This document shows, piece after piece, positions 1 to 10,313 of a DNA stretch of 64,000 bases (positions within the stretch are counted from its first letter, which is position 1; each line of letters begins with the position of its first letter). The DNA comes from Bryopsis sp. KO-2023. Taxonomy: Eukaryota; Chlorophyta; Ulvophyceae; Bryopsidales; Bryopsidaceae. The notes under the pieces were generated by a model. It had not been told where the DNA came from and did no database searches. It saw nothing but the letters and a program-made list of their open reading frames with translations. The stretch is taken from assembly GCA_030272585.1 (NCBI GenBank), contig BSYQ01000007.1:5274001-5338000 (forward strand). Direction: 5' to 3'. Position numbers and translations under genes: made by a program.

Positions 1-1307
1 CGTTTTTTCTTGCTGCACAGTCGAGTCCCTTCACAAGCAGTTTACGACGCTAAACCCCTCCCTCACTCTGGGATAACCCATAGGTTTTTCTGTTCAAGAA
101 CTAACACCGGAGTAGCAAGCCCACGAACTGCTGTGCAAAGACTGCAGCGGTCCATCACACGCCAAGGACGACATTTTATAACTCTCACTGATCCTTTTAA
201 TTTTCGGTCGAAACTTCCTGTCCTGCCGTCCAAAGCCGATCATGTTAGGATTAGTCAGCGAACAAGCAGAAGCCAGGAAAAACATAGAATGTGAAACACA
301 GGGCCCTGGACCAACAGAAATGACGACAGCTGGGAGGAGCAGCGAGCGCCGGCCGCTCCGACCACATAACCCCTTAGCATTTGAAAGTATCTCCGAGCCG
401 CAACGACAGCCTCACAAAGAGGAAGGGATTTTTTGGCCCACACATTCGCCCGCGATCCTACCACAATTTTTGTCTATCTTCGGTGCAGCACTGAGGAAGC
501 GTGCGGGACTCCCTCCAGCAAAATGTTTTGTAGTGGTGGATTGATTGGAGCGGATTTTTTCGTGGTGCAGGCAGTCTGGACAAGGACGGCCCCAGTTTTC
601 TTCTGCTGGTTCCGCTCATCGCTCCTTTTCCTTTCCATGATTGAGTGGACCTGGATGGTAGGTTGAGTGTGATCGATGCCAACAGCGACATGGCGTGCAA
701 GGGTATTTTTAAACCCGTCAAAAACTTCACCAAAAAGCTTCACACTCATGGTTTTTTTTTCCTGATCACCCTTTCGCAGCTTTGAGAGAGTGGGTTTGGA
801 AAGCAAGGCGACACACACACACACAGATCGGTGCAAAACAGCATTCCCTATATTTCCACAGTAAAAAAATAGATGTGCAGACTTGGAATATTACAGGTAC
901 CAACAAAAGCGTGCGTTCCAAGACAGGTCCTCTACAACCCTCTCAACTAAAATTAAAAAAAAAACAGAAAAGCAGAGGCACTTTGCTGGTCACACCCCAT
1001 GGATCATTTTCCCTGCCTGCCAGTAACGACTTCGATCCACTGCTGATCAGGGGTACGGCAAATCCCCCCAACACCCGTTTTAGTTACAAAAACTCTGTGC
1101 CCAAGAATAGCAACTTGCGCTTGTGAATGCTTACGGGAGCGCTTCTGCTGTTTCCCAGAATAAGGCTCATTCCTTTCTTTTTTGTTTGTTTTGCATGTTC
1201 TCTCTTTGTTTTTTTTTTCTTCTCGTAAGTAGTGTGGGTTCAAAAATACGACCCTCCAATGTTTCTTTGACAAAAACAAAAAAAATTGGCGCTCTCGGGG
1301 CATCACT
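1..1307. other. No supported gene; possible minus-strand exon at about 640-747
   Basis: No convincing gene is seen. On the minus strand an open stretch begins with an ATG near 747 and reads MSVKLFGEVFDGFKNTLARH before a possible GT donor near 646. No matching downstream exon could be linked to it, so it is left as a candidate only. A short CA repeat lies near 812-824. The 3' end of the plastid-type gene lies just to the right, so part of this stretch may be its 3' untranslated region. Confidence 0.3.
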
Positions 1308-2425
1308 TCATTTGGAAAACTCGTCTTTGTTGAGAACGAATCTCCAGACAAGGAAAGATCCAATCAAAAACGCAGCTGCCGATGGGGGAGCGATGAGCAG
1401 GCCCACCGCATCAGGGTCGGTTGCGGACTGCATCCACAACGACACATACTCCAGATTTAAGAAAAGATTATTTTATTTTATTTTTTTTTTCTCTTATTAT
1501 TGAATCAGGGGTGCCCCGAACAAGATGCTAAAGAACGAACAAGTGCACCAAGAATCTCTGAGTTTCTGATTGGATACCCAAAATCCAGACATAAATATTT
1601 TTCCCTCCTCCCCAATTGCGCCAGAAGACTGCACTTGATCCAGATATGTGTATTTTCCCCCCAATGGCAAAAACATGCCCAGGAAAGATCTGGCTCGAAT
1701 TCACCAAGATCTCATCTTGATTCCAAAAATAAACTGTTGAATGCACACCTTTTGATATCCTGTGTATGCTGCATAAGTCAACACGGAGATCCACACTCCG
1801 AGCTGGAGGTACGTCCCGAAAAACTTGCCCATCATGCTACCTTCAGGCTCTTTCTCGTCAGTGCTTTCAGGATTACTGGCGGTCGTTTTCGGCGGTGTCT
1901 GAAAAACACCAGAAAACAAATCCTTCGGTGATAAAGTTTATTTTCAAGTTATGGGAAAAAAAATTGTGGGTCGTGGTAAAGCTCCCTCCTTCCTAACATC
2001 ATTTCATATATCCCCCCCACCACTGAGAGCAAAAAAAAAAAGAAAAGGGAAAAATTCAGAAAATTTGCAGAATGCAGAGGTCCTCGACGTAAATGTCAAC
2101 TCTCAACTCTTGCCCCTTTTCTATGGTTTTCCAAAAGACAAGAGCACCCACGTCGCTGCCAGCGTGGCGCAGAGGACAAAAACAACAATCAGACTGCTAC
2201 ACTCAGCAAAAGTATACGAAAGAAACACAGGAACAGATTCTTTACCTCTGGAGTTTTTTCAGGCTCGTTCGCGCTGGCTCTCAGAGACAAACTCCTTCGT
2301 GAAGACAAAGGCGCGAAAACGCGTTTGGCTTGTAGACTCGTCGGAGCCACGGATCTCTTTCGCAGCTGCACGGCCTGTTGGCCAGCCACTGGTAGGCACT
2401 GCTTCAAAGAGAGCTGGGTGGCCAT
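1308..2425 (-). CDS. Small plastid-targeted-looking membrane protein, 156 aa, 3 exons
   Basis: The model is complement(join(1308..1448,1749..1898,2246..2425)); all three exons join in phase 0 with GT-AG borders. Exon 1 (60 codons) starts MATQLSLKQCLPVAG and is rich in Ser, Arg, Lys and Ala with almost no acidic residues up to about residue 50, which is typical of a green-type chloroplast transit peptide. Residues 61-80 are acidic. Two hydrophobic segments follow: about 86-105 (FFGTYLQLGVWISVLTYAAY) and about 127-147 (GLLIAPPSAAAFLIGSFLVW). The tail is short and ends NKDEFSK. It is probably a small plastid (thylakoid or envelope) membrane protein with two spans. I do not recognise the family. 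Its start lies 231 bp from a transposon insertion that occupies its upstream region. Confidence 0.75.
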
Positions 2426-2656
2426 GGCGAAGCACCACTCTGGGAAACGAAGGGGGGAAGAAAACGAGAAGAAACGAAAACGAGACGAAAATTCGGGGCT
2501 GGTGGGGAATAAAGTCATCAAGATTCAAGACCAAATCTTGCGTTTGCACGTGCCTGCGCGTGTCACGTGGGTACCCACGTCATCAATTTCCCACTTTTTG
2601 GAGTAACGGAGCGCAACACGTCACGTAATAGCCGTCTGTCCTGTGTGGTGGTGTCG
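2426..2656. promoter_or_regulatory. Left part of a divergent intergenic region, cut by transposons
   Basis: This is the region 5' of the minus-strand plastid-type gene. With 13961-14100 it forms the original spacer of about 380 bp between two divergent genes (ATGs at 2425 minus and 14101 plus). It contains a close repeat of the core CACGTG/CACGT (near 2555-2580), reminiscent of G-box elements of plant light-regulated promoters. That reading is an inference from the motif alone. Confidence 0.4.
2650..2656. repeat. Target-site duplication of element 1, left copy
   Basis: GGTGTCG directly precedes the left end of element 1 and is repeated directly after its right end (8338-8344). It is a 7-bp direct repeat, as expected for a single transposition event. 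Confidence 0.8.
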
Positions 2657-3977
2657 GAGTTATCTGACAGGGCTAAAATTGGGGGGAGGAGCTCCCACGT
2701 TGTGACCTAAAATCCAGGGGAGGACACAGTGACGGCACGTCCCATTTGTCCGACCAACGGCGACGCCTCCATGTCGCACCTGAACGCGAATCTCAAAACA
2801 GCTCCAGCATCGCAGCTCCCCCAGCACTGCCTCGCCCTCACACTGTCGAGACGCGACAAACAACTCGAGTTGTGGACAGTGAGGGTATTGTGATGTCAGG
2901 CATGGACGAAGTCGGGGTCGTAGTAGTGGGGGTAAACCCGAAACACGCCCAGTGGAAATTCGTCGATTTCTTGAGTGTTCACAGGAACTGGGCTTTTCGA
3001 GGTGGATAGCAGTGACGATGATATGGCTGAGTTGGCGAGGTTGAGGGCGCAAAGGCAGTCCAGTCCAGGAGGAACGAAGGTGATATGTCTTTTTTTCTGT
3101 TTTGTTGAAGAGTAGGAGTGGTTTCAACCAGATTCCATCAAATTTCCATTTCGATTCCATCTAGTTTCCATCGGAAGGACTTCACAGGGACATGTCTGGT
3201 TCCCCTTTGGATTCTGTGTTATTTATATTGGTGAATTATTATGCAGGTTTTCCCCAATCCGGAGGATGACTATGAACATGGCATGAGGGCTCACTTCCCG
3301 GCCACTTTTAGTGAGCGACCATCAAATCCGTACACCAAAAATTCTGAAAAAGAAAATTAGAAAAACTGGAAAACTGGAATAATAAAAATAAAGTACACAA
3401 GGTAGCGGAGGTTGCTTTGAGAGTAGGGGTGTGAAAGAGACAATCTTAGAGTAAGAAGTTGAGGGTTTGGAATGCAGGCCGGAAAGCGGCGGAGGGCCCT
3501 GAAATCATGAAGCTGCATGAAAATATGAGAAGAGGGCAATCAACAAAAGATGACAAAACTGACGATGGTGGCGAAATCGCCCCTGAAGAACAGAATCCCG
3601 TGTCTTCTTCACGTGGTAGGTGAACTCACACCCACCCATCAACTCTCACCAGTTTGCCATCAAGTGGAGAAACTACGTTTCTGCTGCCTGCACGTGCAAT
3701 TTATTTTTCTTATCGAAAATGCAAGACACCTGTCCGATCAATGAAGGGAGATTGATCAAACTCAATTTGTCCTAAGCGAAATCCTTGTATTTTCTCTCAT
3801 TTTGACGGGTCGAAATACCCATGAGTTATGTTTCTCTGTTCTCCCCAATACACTGCTGGGTTGAATTATTCTAAATTCACAATGTGCAGATGAAACGGTT
3901 TGGCCACCTGTGGACGATGCCAGTCCCTCTTGGGATGGTATGAATGACGATGAGGATGACGACGACCCCTACATGCT
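2657..3977 (+). repeat. Left terminal inverted repeat, element 1
   Basis: The inverted partner is 7017-8337; paired positions sum to 10994 throughout, so there is no length change between them. The inner end coincides with the codon triplet ...TACATGCT, where the WDR70-like exon jumps to different sequence in the two arms. Most of the repeat is captured exon-intron sequence, so the transposon's own terminal signal may be only the outermost bases. Confidence 0.9.
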
Positions 3978-4462
3978 AAGGGAGAAGGATTTGATGGATC
4001 AAGTGAAAGCACGGAGACCCGATCCTGGGATGGCTGTGTCTGGCTTGGGGAAGGGTGGCAAATTGGGGGCCACTGGTGGAACCTTGCTTACTCAGCATCT
4101 GTTGAGGAGAAGAGTAAGCGAATCGACCTGGACGAAAACCTCTTTTCAAAAAACCCCATGTATATATTTCAAGTGACAAGCTTCTCAGTTTTTGTTCCAT
4201 TATATGCGTTTTTCTCATTAGACATAGCCAGTGGCACACTCCTGCGATTCAAGTTTTGAAAGCTGTACGTATATGTTCCCAGGGGAAGATGATGTCAGTG
4301 GATGAGGAGCGCGACCCAAGAGAGGCTCTCCTCAGACATGCCAACGAGAAGGATGCATTTTCATTGTGCACGGCAGCCTACAAAAAGACCCAGCCCGAAC
4401 CCATATTCGCTGATGTTGAGGAAGAGGGCGAAGAGGATGAAGCGGACAGAAAGGGGGATTAA
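2985..4462 (+). pseudogene. WDR70-like gene with the WD40 domain deleted (N-terminal exons joined to C-terminal exons), copy 1
   Basis: Consecutive exons join in frame: 2985-3079 (SSDDDMAELARLRAQRQ), 3246-about 3310 (VFPNPEDDYEHGMRAHF), about 3475-3616 (RKAAEGPEIMKLHENMRR, then an acidic stretch), 3891-4113, and 4283-4462. In the fourth exon, DDDDPYML runs directly into REKDLMDQVKARRPDPGM at 3977/3978. The last exon reads RDPREALLRHANEKD and AYKKTQPEPIFADVEEE and stops at 4462. This end resembles the C-terminus of WDR70, including the GGTL, PREALLRHA and TQPxxxFA motifs. The whole WD40 propeller is missing. The frame stays open across the junction, so a mini-protein could be made. The first coding exon upstream of 2985 could not be fixed. 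Confidence 0.75.
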
Positions 4463-6303
4463 CGATCAAGGGTTTGGGAAAAATATATAGTTTTGGGGGG
4501 AGATGTGATAAGGGCAGTGTATACTTTCTCGACATAAAAGCTGTCTGACTTGGCGATGCTTTGTGCAATTGGAGGCAGTTTTGGACCTTATAGAGGCTCA
4601 AGTATTGTCTGCTGTGCAGTTCTGCGGCTTGTTTTGGGTCATTGTGTTGGATGAGAACATGTGAAGGGCTGGAGAAAGACGGGGTTGTGGTGCCTTGCTC
4701 CGACACCCACCTCGCCGATTCAAATTCACAATCCAAAGTCCGATCGCATTGGTCCCCTACTAATCGATTTCCCATAGCTTCCCATCAGCCAACAGGCACC
4801 AAGGCATTCATTACTTTTGAACCGTCCGTATCAAAGATACCAATAAATATACAAATATGTATTTTGTTTCCAGTCCAATTTCTTGTATCATGGTCCAAGA
4901 TTTCTTGTTCTGAATTTGAAAGGTAATGTGGATCAAGGATGTGGCAAGACCAAGCTGGATGGATCGATGCATATAGCAGTTGGTCATTTGAATTAATCAA
5001 AACGAGCAAACTAAAGTTTGCTGCAACTGGTCTTGGATCACCAAAGTTCGCAAGAAATTTCGATGTTTGCTTTTCGATAGAAAACATTTCTGGTAACTAG
5101 GGGGAGACCTTCCCCATTGCTGTATTTCAAACTGGTTGTATTTTTCCTCAAAAATTCACAAAGCAGGAGTATATCAGTCCGTCCCAGCACACCTGATATT
5201 CTGAGTCAATGAGAGCTGTACACCCTTTCAAGTTTTCTCCAAGGGCAAGAGAACATATGATTTCGACAAGGAATTCAATAGGGATGATTATCAAGAGGAG
5301 TTGCTATCAACAGCCACATTTCAACACTACTTTCTGGGTGCACTGATTCTTCGATCAACCAAGGAATTCCATTGAGTCTCACTGGCAATCAATCAAGAGC
5401 GCTGCAAGGTGAAGCAAGGGTGCAGATATCGAGGATCAAAGTTGTGCTTCAGCCAATACGTCCTTGCCGGAAAACCAAGCATCAGGAAGAGCTAAGAGTT
5501 CAGTTGGAGGTTCCATTTTTGCAGATCCGTGTCAAGTGTCAGGGATCACTCCCCTTCCATGGGAATGCAAAAAAAAAAAAAAATGGTGAAAAAAGGATCA
5601 ATTCAGAATTTAATTTCCGAGTTCTTTGCAATTTGACCTGCCAAACAACCTGGTATGCATACATGGCTCGGACCCCCCACATGGAATTTTCTGTAGCAAG
5701 CTCTTTTGTTGCCTGGTGGTCTAAAAAAGGTTGTAAACTGACTGTGTTGAAATTTTCTGGCCTGTAACACATTCCTCGATGATCATTAGTAACGACAGGC
5801 AAATTAAGCGCTTCTTTGAAAGGGGGTGAGTTGCTTAACTATTGTTGTTTGGTTGATTTCCATTCTGTCTAGGTTCTTTGTTGATGTATTATTATCTTCC
5901 AACTTCCAATCTTTTCAAGAATAATGAAGCCCAGATCAATGATTTTCTTTGGGGTAGTCAGCCAGAAAACACCAATTCTGAATTTGACAGTAAATTGTTG
6001 AGACTCAGGCATCGCTTGATGAAAGTCATGATGTCTGAGAAGCCAATCCACTTCTTGGTCTACTCTTAACACCTTTGTGAAGCGAAACAGTGGGGAATTT
6101 CAATACGAGTCACAGCACAGTTCTGGAATCCCGAACAATGAAGTCCAGATGTAAGGATTCAACACTTCAAAAGACTACATGCCTGCAACCTGCTACGATT
6201 CTGCTAAAAATAGATGGATAACAAGATCCTGACCACAATCATTTCCACCTGCCGGCCATAATCGTCGCGATTCTTTTTGTTTCTCCGTCTGTGTACTTCT
6301 TGC
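4463..6303. other. Interior of element 1 with no recognised gene
   Basis: This is AT-rich sequence following the WDR70-like stop codon. It presumably includes a captured 3' untranslated and flanking region. The open frames here (for example 4642-4926 and 5372-5767) have unremarkable composition and match no family I know. A run of about 13 A lies at 5569-5582. The same sequence is present inverted in element 2. Confidence 0.5.
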
Positions 6304-6918
6304 TTAACTCATCCCTTCCGCTGGTATTTCAACTGAATTCGCATTCCCTCCAGGCTGCACATGAGTGAAATCCACTCTCTCCCCACTGAAACGGGGTTTG
6401 CTCCTGCCAATCAAATCCCTCCAGTTCGGCACACCATGCCCAGCTTCAGGTCCAAATGCCAGGCTGTCCCTTCCTCCAGATTTTTCATATCCATGTAGGA
6501 GCTGAGCAGGTTTATACTGGTTGGATCGGTTGCTGTGCCAGTTGGACGTTGGTTCCAAATAACCTCTGGCTTCCTCTGATAGGAGGCTTTTCCACCGGCC
6601 AGGCTGACGTGGAATTTTATATTTATCGAGTAGCGAGTCCATCGGAACATCATGCGTAGTTTTCACTCCTTTCGGACAGCTCCTGCTTGGCTCAATCCCC
6701 GCAGCCGACAGGTTCAAAGGCTGGCCATAGGAATGCACATTTTGTGCAGAGGGGAACTGATCGCATGCATCCCCCAAAACCTGACCAGGTGCATGATTTT
6801 CCTCATTGTGCCTTTCTTGAGGAATGACAGAGAAGGGAGCGGACCTTGGCCGATGGTAATTTGAACGAAATGAACTCACAGGGGGCTGTGGTGCACTTGG
6901 AGAAGCAGTTGACACCAT
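6304..6918 (-). pseudogene. Captured 3' fragment of an unidentified gene, copy 1 (about 204 codons)
   Basis: This open frame of 615 bases on the minus strand follows the WDR70-like fragment in a different frame. It opens MVSTASPSAPQPPVSS and ends ...NSVEIPAEGMS. The second half (DSLLDKYKIP, GVPNWRDLIGRSKPRFSGE) has coding-like composition. The switch from WDR70 to this frame occurs near 6916, without an obvious intron. The simplest reading is that it is the end of a second host gene fused during capture. I do not recognise the family. The same frame is intact in element 2 at 9699-10313. Confidence 0.5.
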
Positions 6919-8009
6919 AGTCGTAGGAACCCGTGACGATTCTAGCCCCGGATCGATCGACGTCCAAAGACACTACTTTTGTGTGTCCTTTCAAAACAGC
7001 CTCATGAGTGATGGGCAGCATGTAGGGGTCGTCGTCATCCTCATCGTCATTCATACCATCCCAAGAGGGACTGGCATCGTCCACAGGTGGCCAAACCGTT
7101 TCATCTGCACATTGTGAATTTAGAATAATTCAACCCAGCAGTGTATTGGGGAGAACAGAGAAACATAACTCATGGGTATTTCGACCCGTCAAAATGAGAG
7201 AAAATACAAGGATTTCGCTTAGGACAAATTGAGTTTGATCAATCTCCCTTCATTGATCGGACAGGTGTCTTGCATTTTCGATAAGAAAAATAAATTGCAC
7301 GTGCAGGCAGCAGAAACGTAGTTTCTCCACTTGATGGCAAACTGGTGAGAGTTGATGGGTGGGTGTGAGTTCACCTACCACGTGAAGAAGACACGGGATT
7401 CTGTTCTTCAGGGGCGATTTCGCCACCATCGTCAGTTTTGTCATCTTTTGTTGATTGCCCTCTTCTCATATTTTCATGCAGCTTCATGATTTCAGGGCCC
7501 TCCGCCGCTTTCCGGCCTGCATTCCAAACCCTCAACTTCTTACTCTAAGATTGTCTCTTTCACACCCCTACTCTCAAAGCAACCTCCGCTACCTTGTGTA
7601 CTTTATTTTTATTATTCCAGTTTTCCAGTTTTTCTAATTTTCTTTTTCAGAATTTTTGGTGTACGGATTTGATGGTCGCTCACTAAAAGTGGCCGGGAAG
7701 TGAGCCCTCATGCCATGTTCATAGTCATCCTCCGGATTGGGGAAAACCTGCATAATAATTCACCAATATAAATAACACAGAATCCAAAGGGGAACCAGAC
7801 ATGTCCCTGTGAAGTCCTTCCGATGGAAACTAGATGGAATCGAAATGGAAATTTGATGGAATCTGGTTGAAACCACTCCTACTCTTCAACAAAACAGAAA
7901 AAAAGACATATCACCTTCGTTCCTCCTGGACTGGACTGCCTTTGCGCCCTCAACCTCGCCAACTCAGCCATATCATCGTCACTGCTATCCACCTCGAAAA
8001 GCCCAGTTC
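6916..8009 (-). pseudogene. WDR70-like N-terminal exons running into the first WD repeat, right arm of element 1
   Basis: This is the inverted copy of the N-terminal exons at 2985-3977. Here DDDDPYML continues as PITHEAVLKGHTKVVSLDVD and SGARIVTGSYDYG, which matches the start of the WD40 domain of WDR70 proteins (an H-x-x-x-V-S-x-L-D-x-D-x-SGAR-x-VTG-x-YDY pattern). This arm therefore keeps the natural continuation, while the left arm carries the deletion. Coding sequence of WDR70 type ends at YDYG near 6916, where an unrelated frame begins. The two arms converge toward the element centre. Confidence 0.75.
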
Positions 8010-8337
8010 CTGTGAACACTCAAGAAATCGACGAATTTCCACTGGGCGTGTTTCGGGTTTACCCCCACTACTACGACCCCGACTTCGTCCATGCCTGACA
8101 TCACAATACCCTCACTGTCCACAACTCGAGTTGTTTGTCGCGTCTCGACAGTGTGAGGGCGAGGCAGTGCTGGGGGAGCTGCGATGCTGGAGCTGTTTTG
8201 AGATTCGCGTTCAGGTGCGACATGGAGGCGTCGCCGTTGGTCGGACAAATGGGACGTGCCGTCACTGTGTCCTCCCCTGGATTTTAGGTCACAACGTGGG
8301 AGCTCCTCCCCCCAATTTTAGCCCTGTCAGATAACTC
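7017..8337 (-). repeat. Right terminal inverted repeat, element 1
   Basis: It pairs with 2657-3977 over 1,321 bp. The inner end is at the ATGCT/AGCAT shared between the two arms. Confidence 0.9.
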
Positions 8338-8344
8338 GGTGTCG
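8338..8344. repeat. Target-site duplication of element 1, right copy
   Basis: GGTGTCG immediately follows the right end of element 1 and repeats 2650-2656. Six unduplicated bases, ATTGGG (8345-8350), separate it from the next duplication. Confidence 0.8.
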
Positions 8345-8350
8345 ATTGGG

Positions 8351-8357
8351 AATAAAG
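8351..8357. repeat. Target-site duplication of element 2, left copy
   Basis: AATAAAG directly precedes element 2 and is repeated directly after it at 13961-13967. Confidence 0.8.
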
Positions 8358-9656
8358 GAGTTATCTGACAGGGCTAAAATTGGGGGGAGGAGCTCCCACG
8401 TTGTGACCTAAAATCCAGGGGAGGACACAGTGACGGCACGTCCCATTTGTCCGACCAACGGCGACGCCTCCATGTCGCACCTGAACGCGAATCTCAAAAC
8501 AGCTCCAGCATCGCAGCTCCCCCAGCACTGCCTCGCCCTCACACTGTCGAGACGCGACAAACAACTCGAGTTGTGGACAGTGAGGGTATTGTGATGTCAG
8601 GCATGGACGAAGTCGGGGTCGTAGTAGTGGGGGTAAACCCGAAACACGCCCAGTGGAAATTCGTCGATTTCTTGAGTGTTCACAGGAACTGGGCTTTTCG
8701 AGGTGGATAGCAGTGACGATGATATGGCTGAGTTGGCGAGGTTGAGGGCGCAAAGGCAGTCCAGTCCAGGAGGAACGAAGGTGATATGTCTTTTTTTCTG
8801 TTTTGTTGAAGAGTAGGAGTGGTTTCAACCAGATTCCATCAAATTTCCATTTCGATTCCATCTAGTTTCCATCGGAAGGACTTCACAGGGACATGTCTGG
8901 TTCCCCTTTGGATTCTGTGTTATTTATATTGGTGAATTATTATGCAGGTTTTCCCCAATCCGGAGGATGACTATGAACATGGCATGAGGGCTCACTTCCC
9001 GGCCACTTTTAGTGAGCGACCATCAAATCCGTACACCAAAAATTCTGAAAAAGAAAATTAGAAAAACTGGAAAACTGGAATAATAAAAATAAAGTACACA
9101 AGGTAGCGGAGGTTGCTTTGAGAGTAGGGGTGTGAAAGAGACAATCTTAGAGTAAGAAGTTGAGGGTTTGGAATGCAGGCCGGAAAGCGGCGGAGGGCCC
9201 TGAAATCATGAAGCTGCATGAAAATATGAGAAGAGGGCAATCAACAAAAGATGACAAAACTGACGATGGTGGCGAAATCGCCCCTGAAGAACAGAATCCC
9301 GTGTCTTCTTCACGTGGTAGGTGAACTCACACCCACCCATCAACTCTCACCAGTTTGCCATCAAGTGGAGAAACTACGTTTCTGCTGCCTGCACGTGCAA
9401 TTTATTTTTCTTATCGAAAATGCAAGACACCTGTCCGATCAATGAAGGGAGATTGATCAAACTCAATTTGTCCTAAGCGAAATCCTTGTATTTTCTCTCA
9501 TTTTGACGGGTCGAAATACCCATGAGTTATGTTTCTCTGTTCTCCCCAATACACTGCTGGGTTGAATTATTCTAAATTCACAATGTGCAGATGAAACGGT
9601 TTGGCCACCTGTGGACGATGCCAGTCCCTCTTGGGATGGTATGAATGACGATGAGG
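8358..9656 (+). repeat. Inverted repeat of element 2, arm shortened at its inner end
   Basis: It corresponds to 7017-8337 of element 1 but lacks the innermost bases because of the 78-bp deletion. The partner arm is at 12640-13960. Confidence 0.85.
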
Positions 9657-9701
9657 TCGATCGATCCGGGGCTAGAATCGTCACGGGTTCCTACGACTAT
9701 G
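8686..9701 (+). pseudogene. WDR70-like N-terminal exons with an in-frame 26-codon deletion, element 2
   Basis: Exon order and splice sites are the same as in the right arm of element 1. The fourth exon reads SPSWDGMNDDE and then VDRSGARIVTGSYDYG. The 26 residues from DDDDPYML through KVVSLD are missing, exactly 78 bp and in frame. The deletion removes the start of the first WD repeat and the inner end of the terminal repeat. It is the only large difference between the two elements. Confidence 0.75.
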
Positions 9702-10313
9702 GTGTCAACTGCTTCTCCAAGTGCACCACAGCCCCCTGTGAGTTCATTTCGTTCAAATTACCATCGGCCAAGGTCCGCTCCCTTCTCTGTCATTCCTCAA
9801 GAAAGGCACAATGAGGAAAATCATGCACCTGGTCAGGTTTTGGGGGATGCATGCGATCAGTTCCCCTCTGCACAAAATGTGCATTCCTATGGCCAGCCTT
9901 TGAACCTGTCGGCTGCGGGGATTGAGCCAAGCAGGAGCTGTCCGAAAGGAGTGAAAACTACGCATGATGTTCCGATGGACTCGCTACTCGATAAATATAA
10001 AATTCCACGTCAGCCTGGCCGGTGGAAAAGCCTCCTATCAGAGGAAGCCAGAGGTTATTTGGAACCAACGTCCAACTGGCACAGCAACCGATCCAACCAG
10101 TATAAACCTGCTCAGCTCCTACATGGATATGAAAAATCTGGAGGAAGGGACAGCCTGGCATTTGGACCTGAAGCTGGGCATGGTGTGCCGAACTGGAGGG
10201 ATTTGATTGGCAGGAGCAAACCCCGTTTCAGTGGGGAGAGAGTGGATTTCACTCATGTGCAGCCTGGAGGGAATGCGAATTCAGTTGAAATACCAGCGGA
10301 AGGGATGAGTTAA
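9699..10313 (+). pseudogene. Captured 3' fragment of an unidentified gene, copy 2
   Basis: This is the second copy of the frame at 6304-6918 and reads the same protein without a stop. Because of the 78-bp deletion, one open frame now runs from about 9645 through this piece (222 codons), but in a different frame from the WDR70 codons. Confidence 0.5.

Larger units (their letters stand above)
2657..8337 (+). mobile_element. Foldback DNA element, copy 1 (5,681 bp), long inverted repeats with captured gene pieces
   Basis: The element begins GAGTTATCTGACAGGG and ends with its reverse complement. Its first and last 1,321 bp (2657-3977 and 7017-8337) are inverted copies that stay in register throughout. 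The interior (3978-7016) holds the 3' exons of a WDR70-like gene on the plus strand and part of an unidentified gene on the minus strand. No transposase, helicase or reverse transcriptase was found, so the element is probably mobilised in trans. A 7-bp target duplication (GGTGTCG) flanks it. Long inverted repeats and captured host exons recall Pack-MULE and foldback elements, but 7 bp is shorter than the usual 8-11 bp of Mutator-like elements, so the superfamily is left open. A near-identical inverted copy lies at 8358-13960. Confidence 0.85.
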
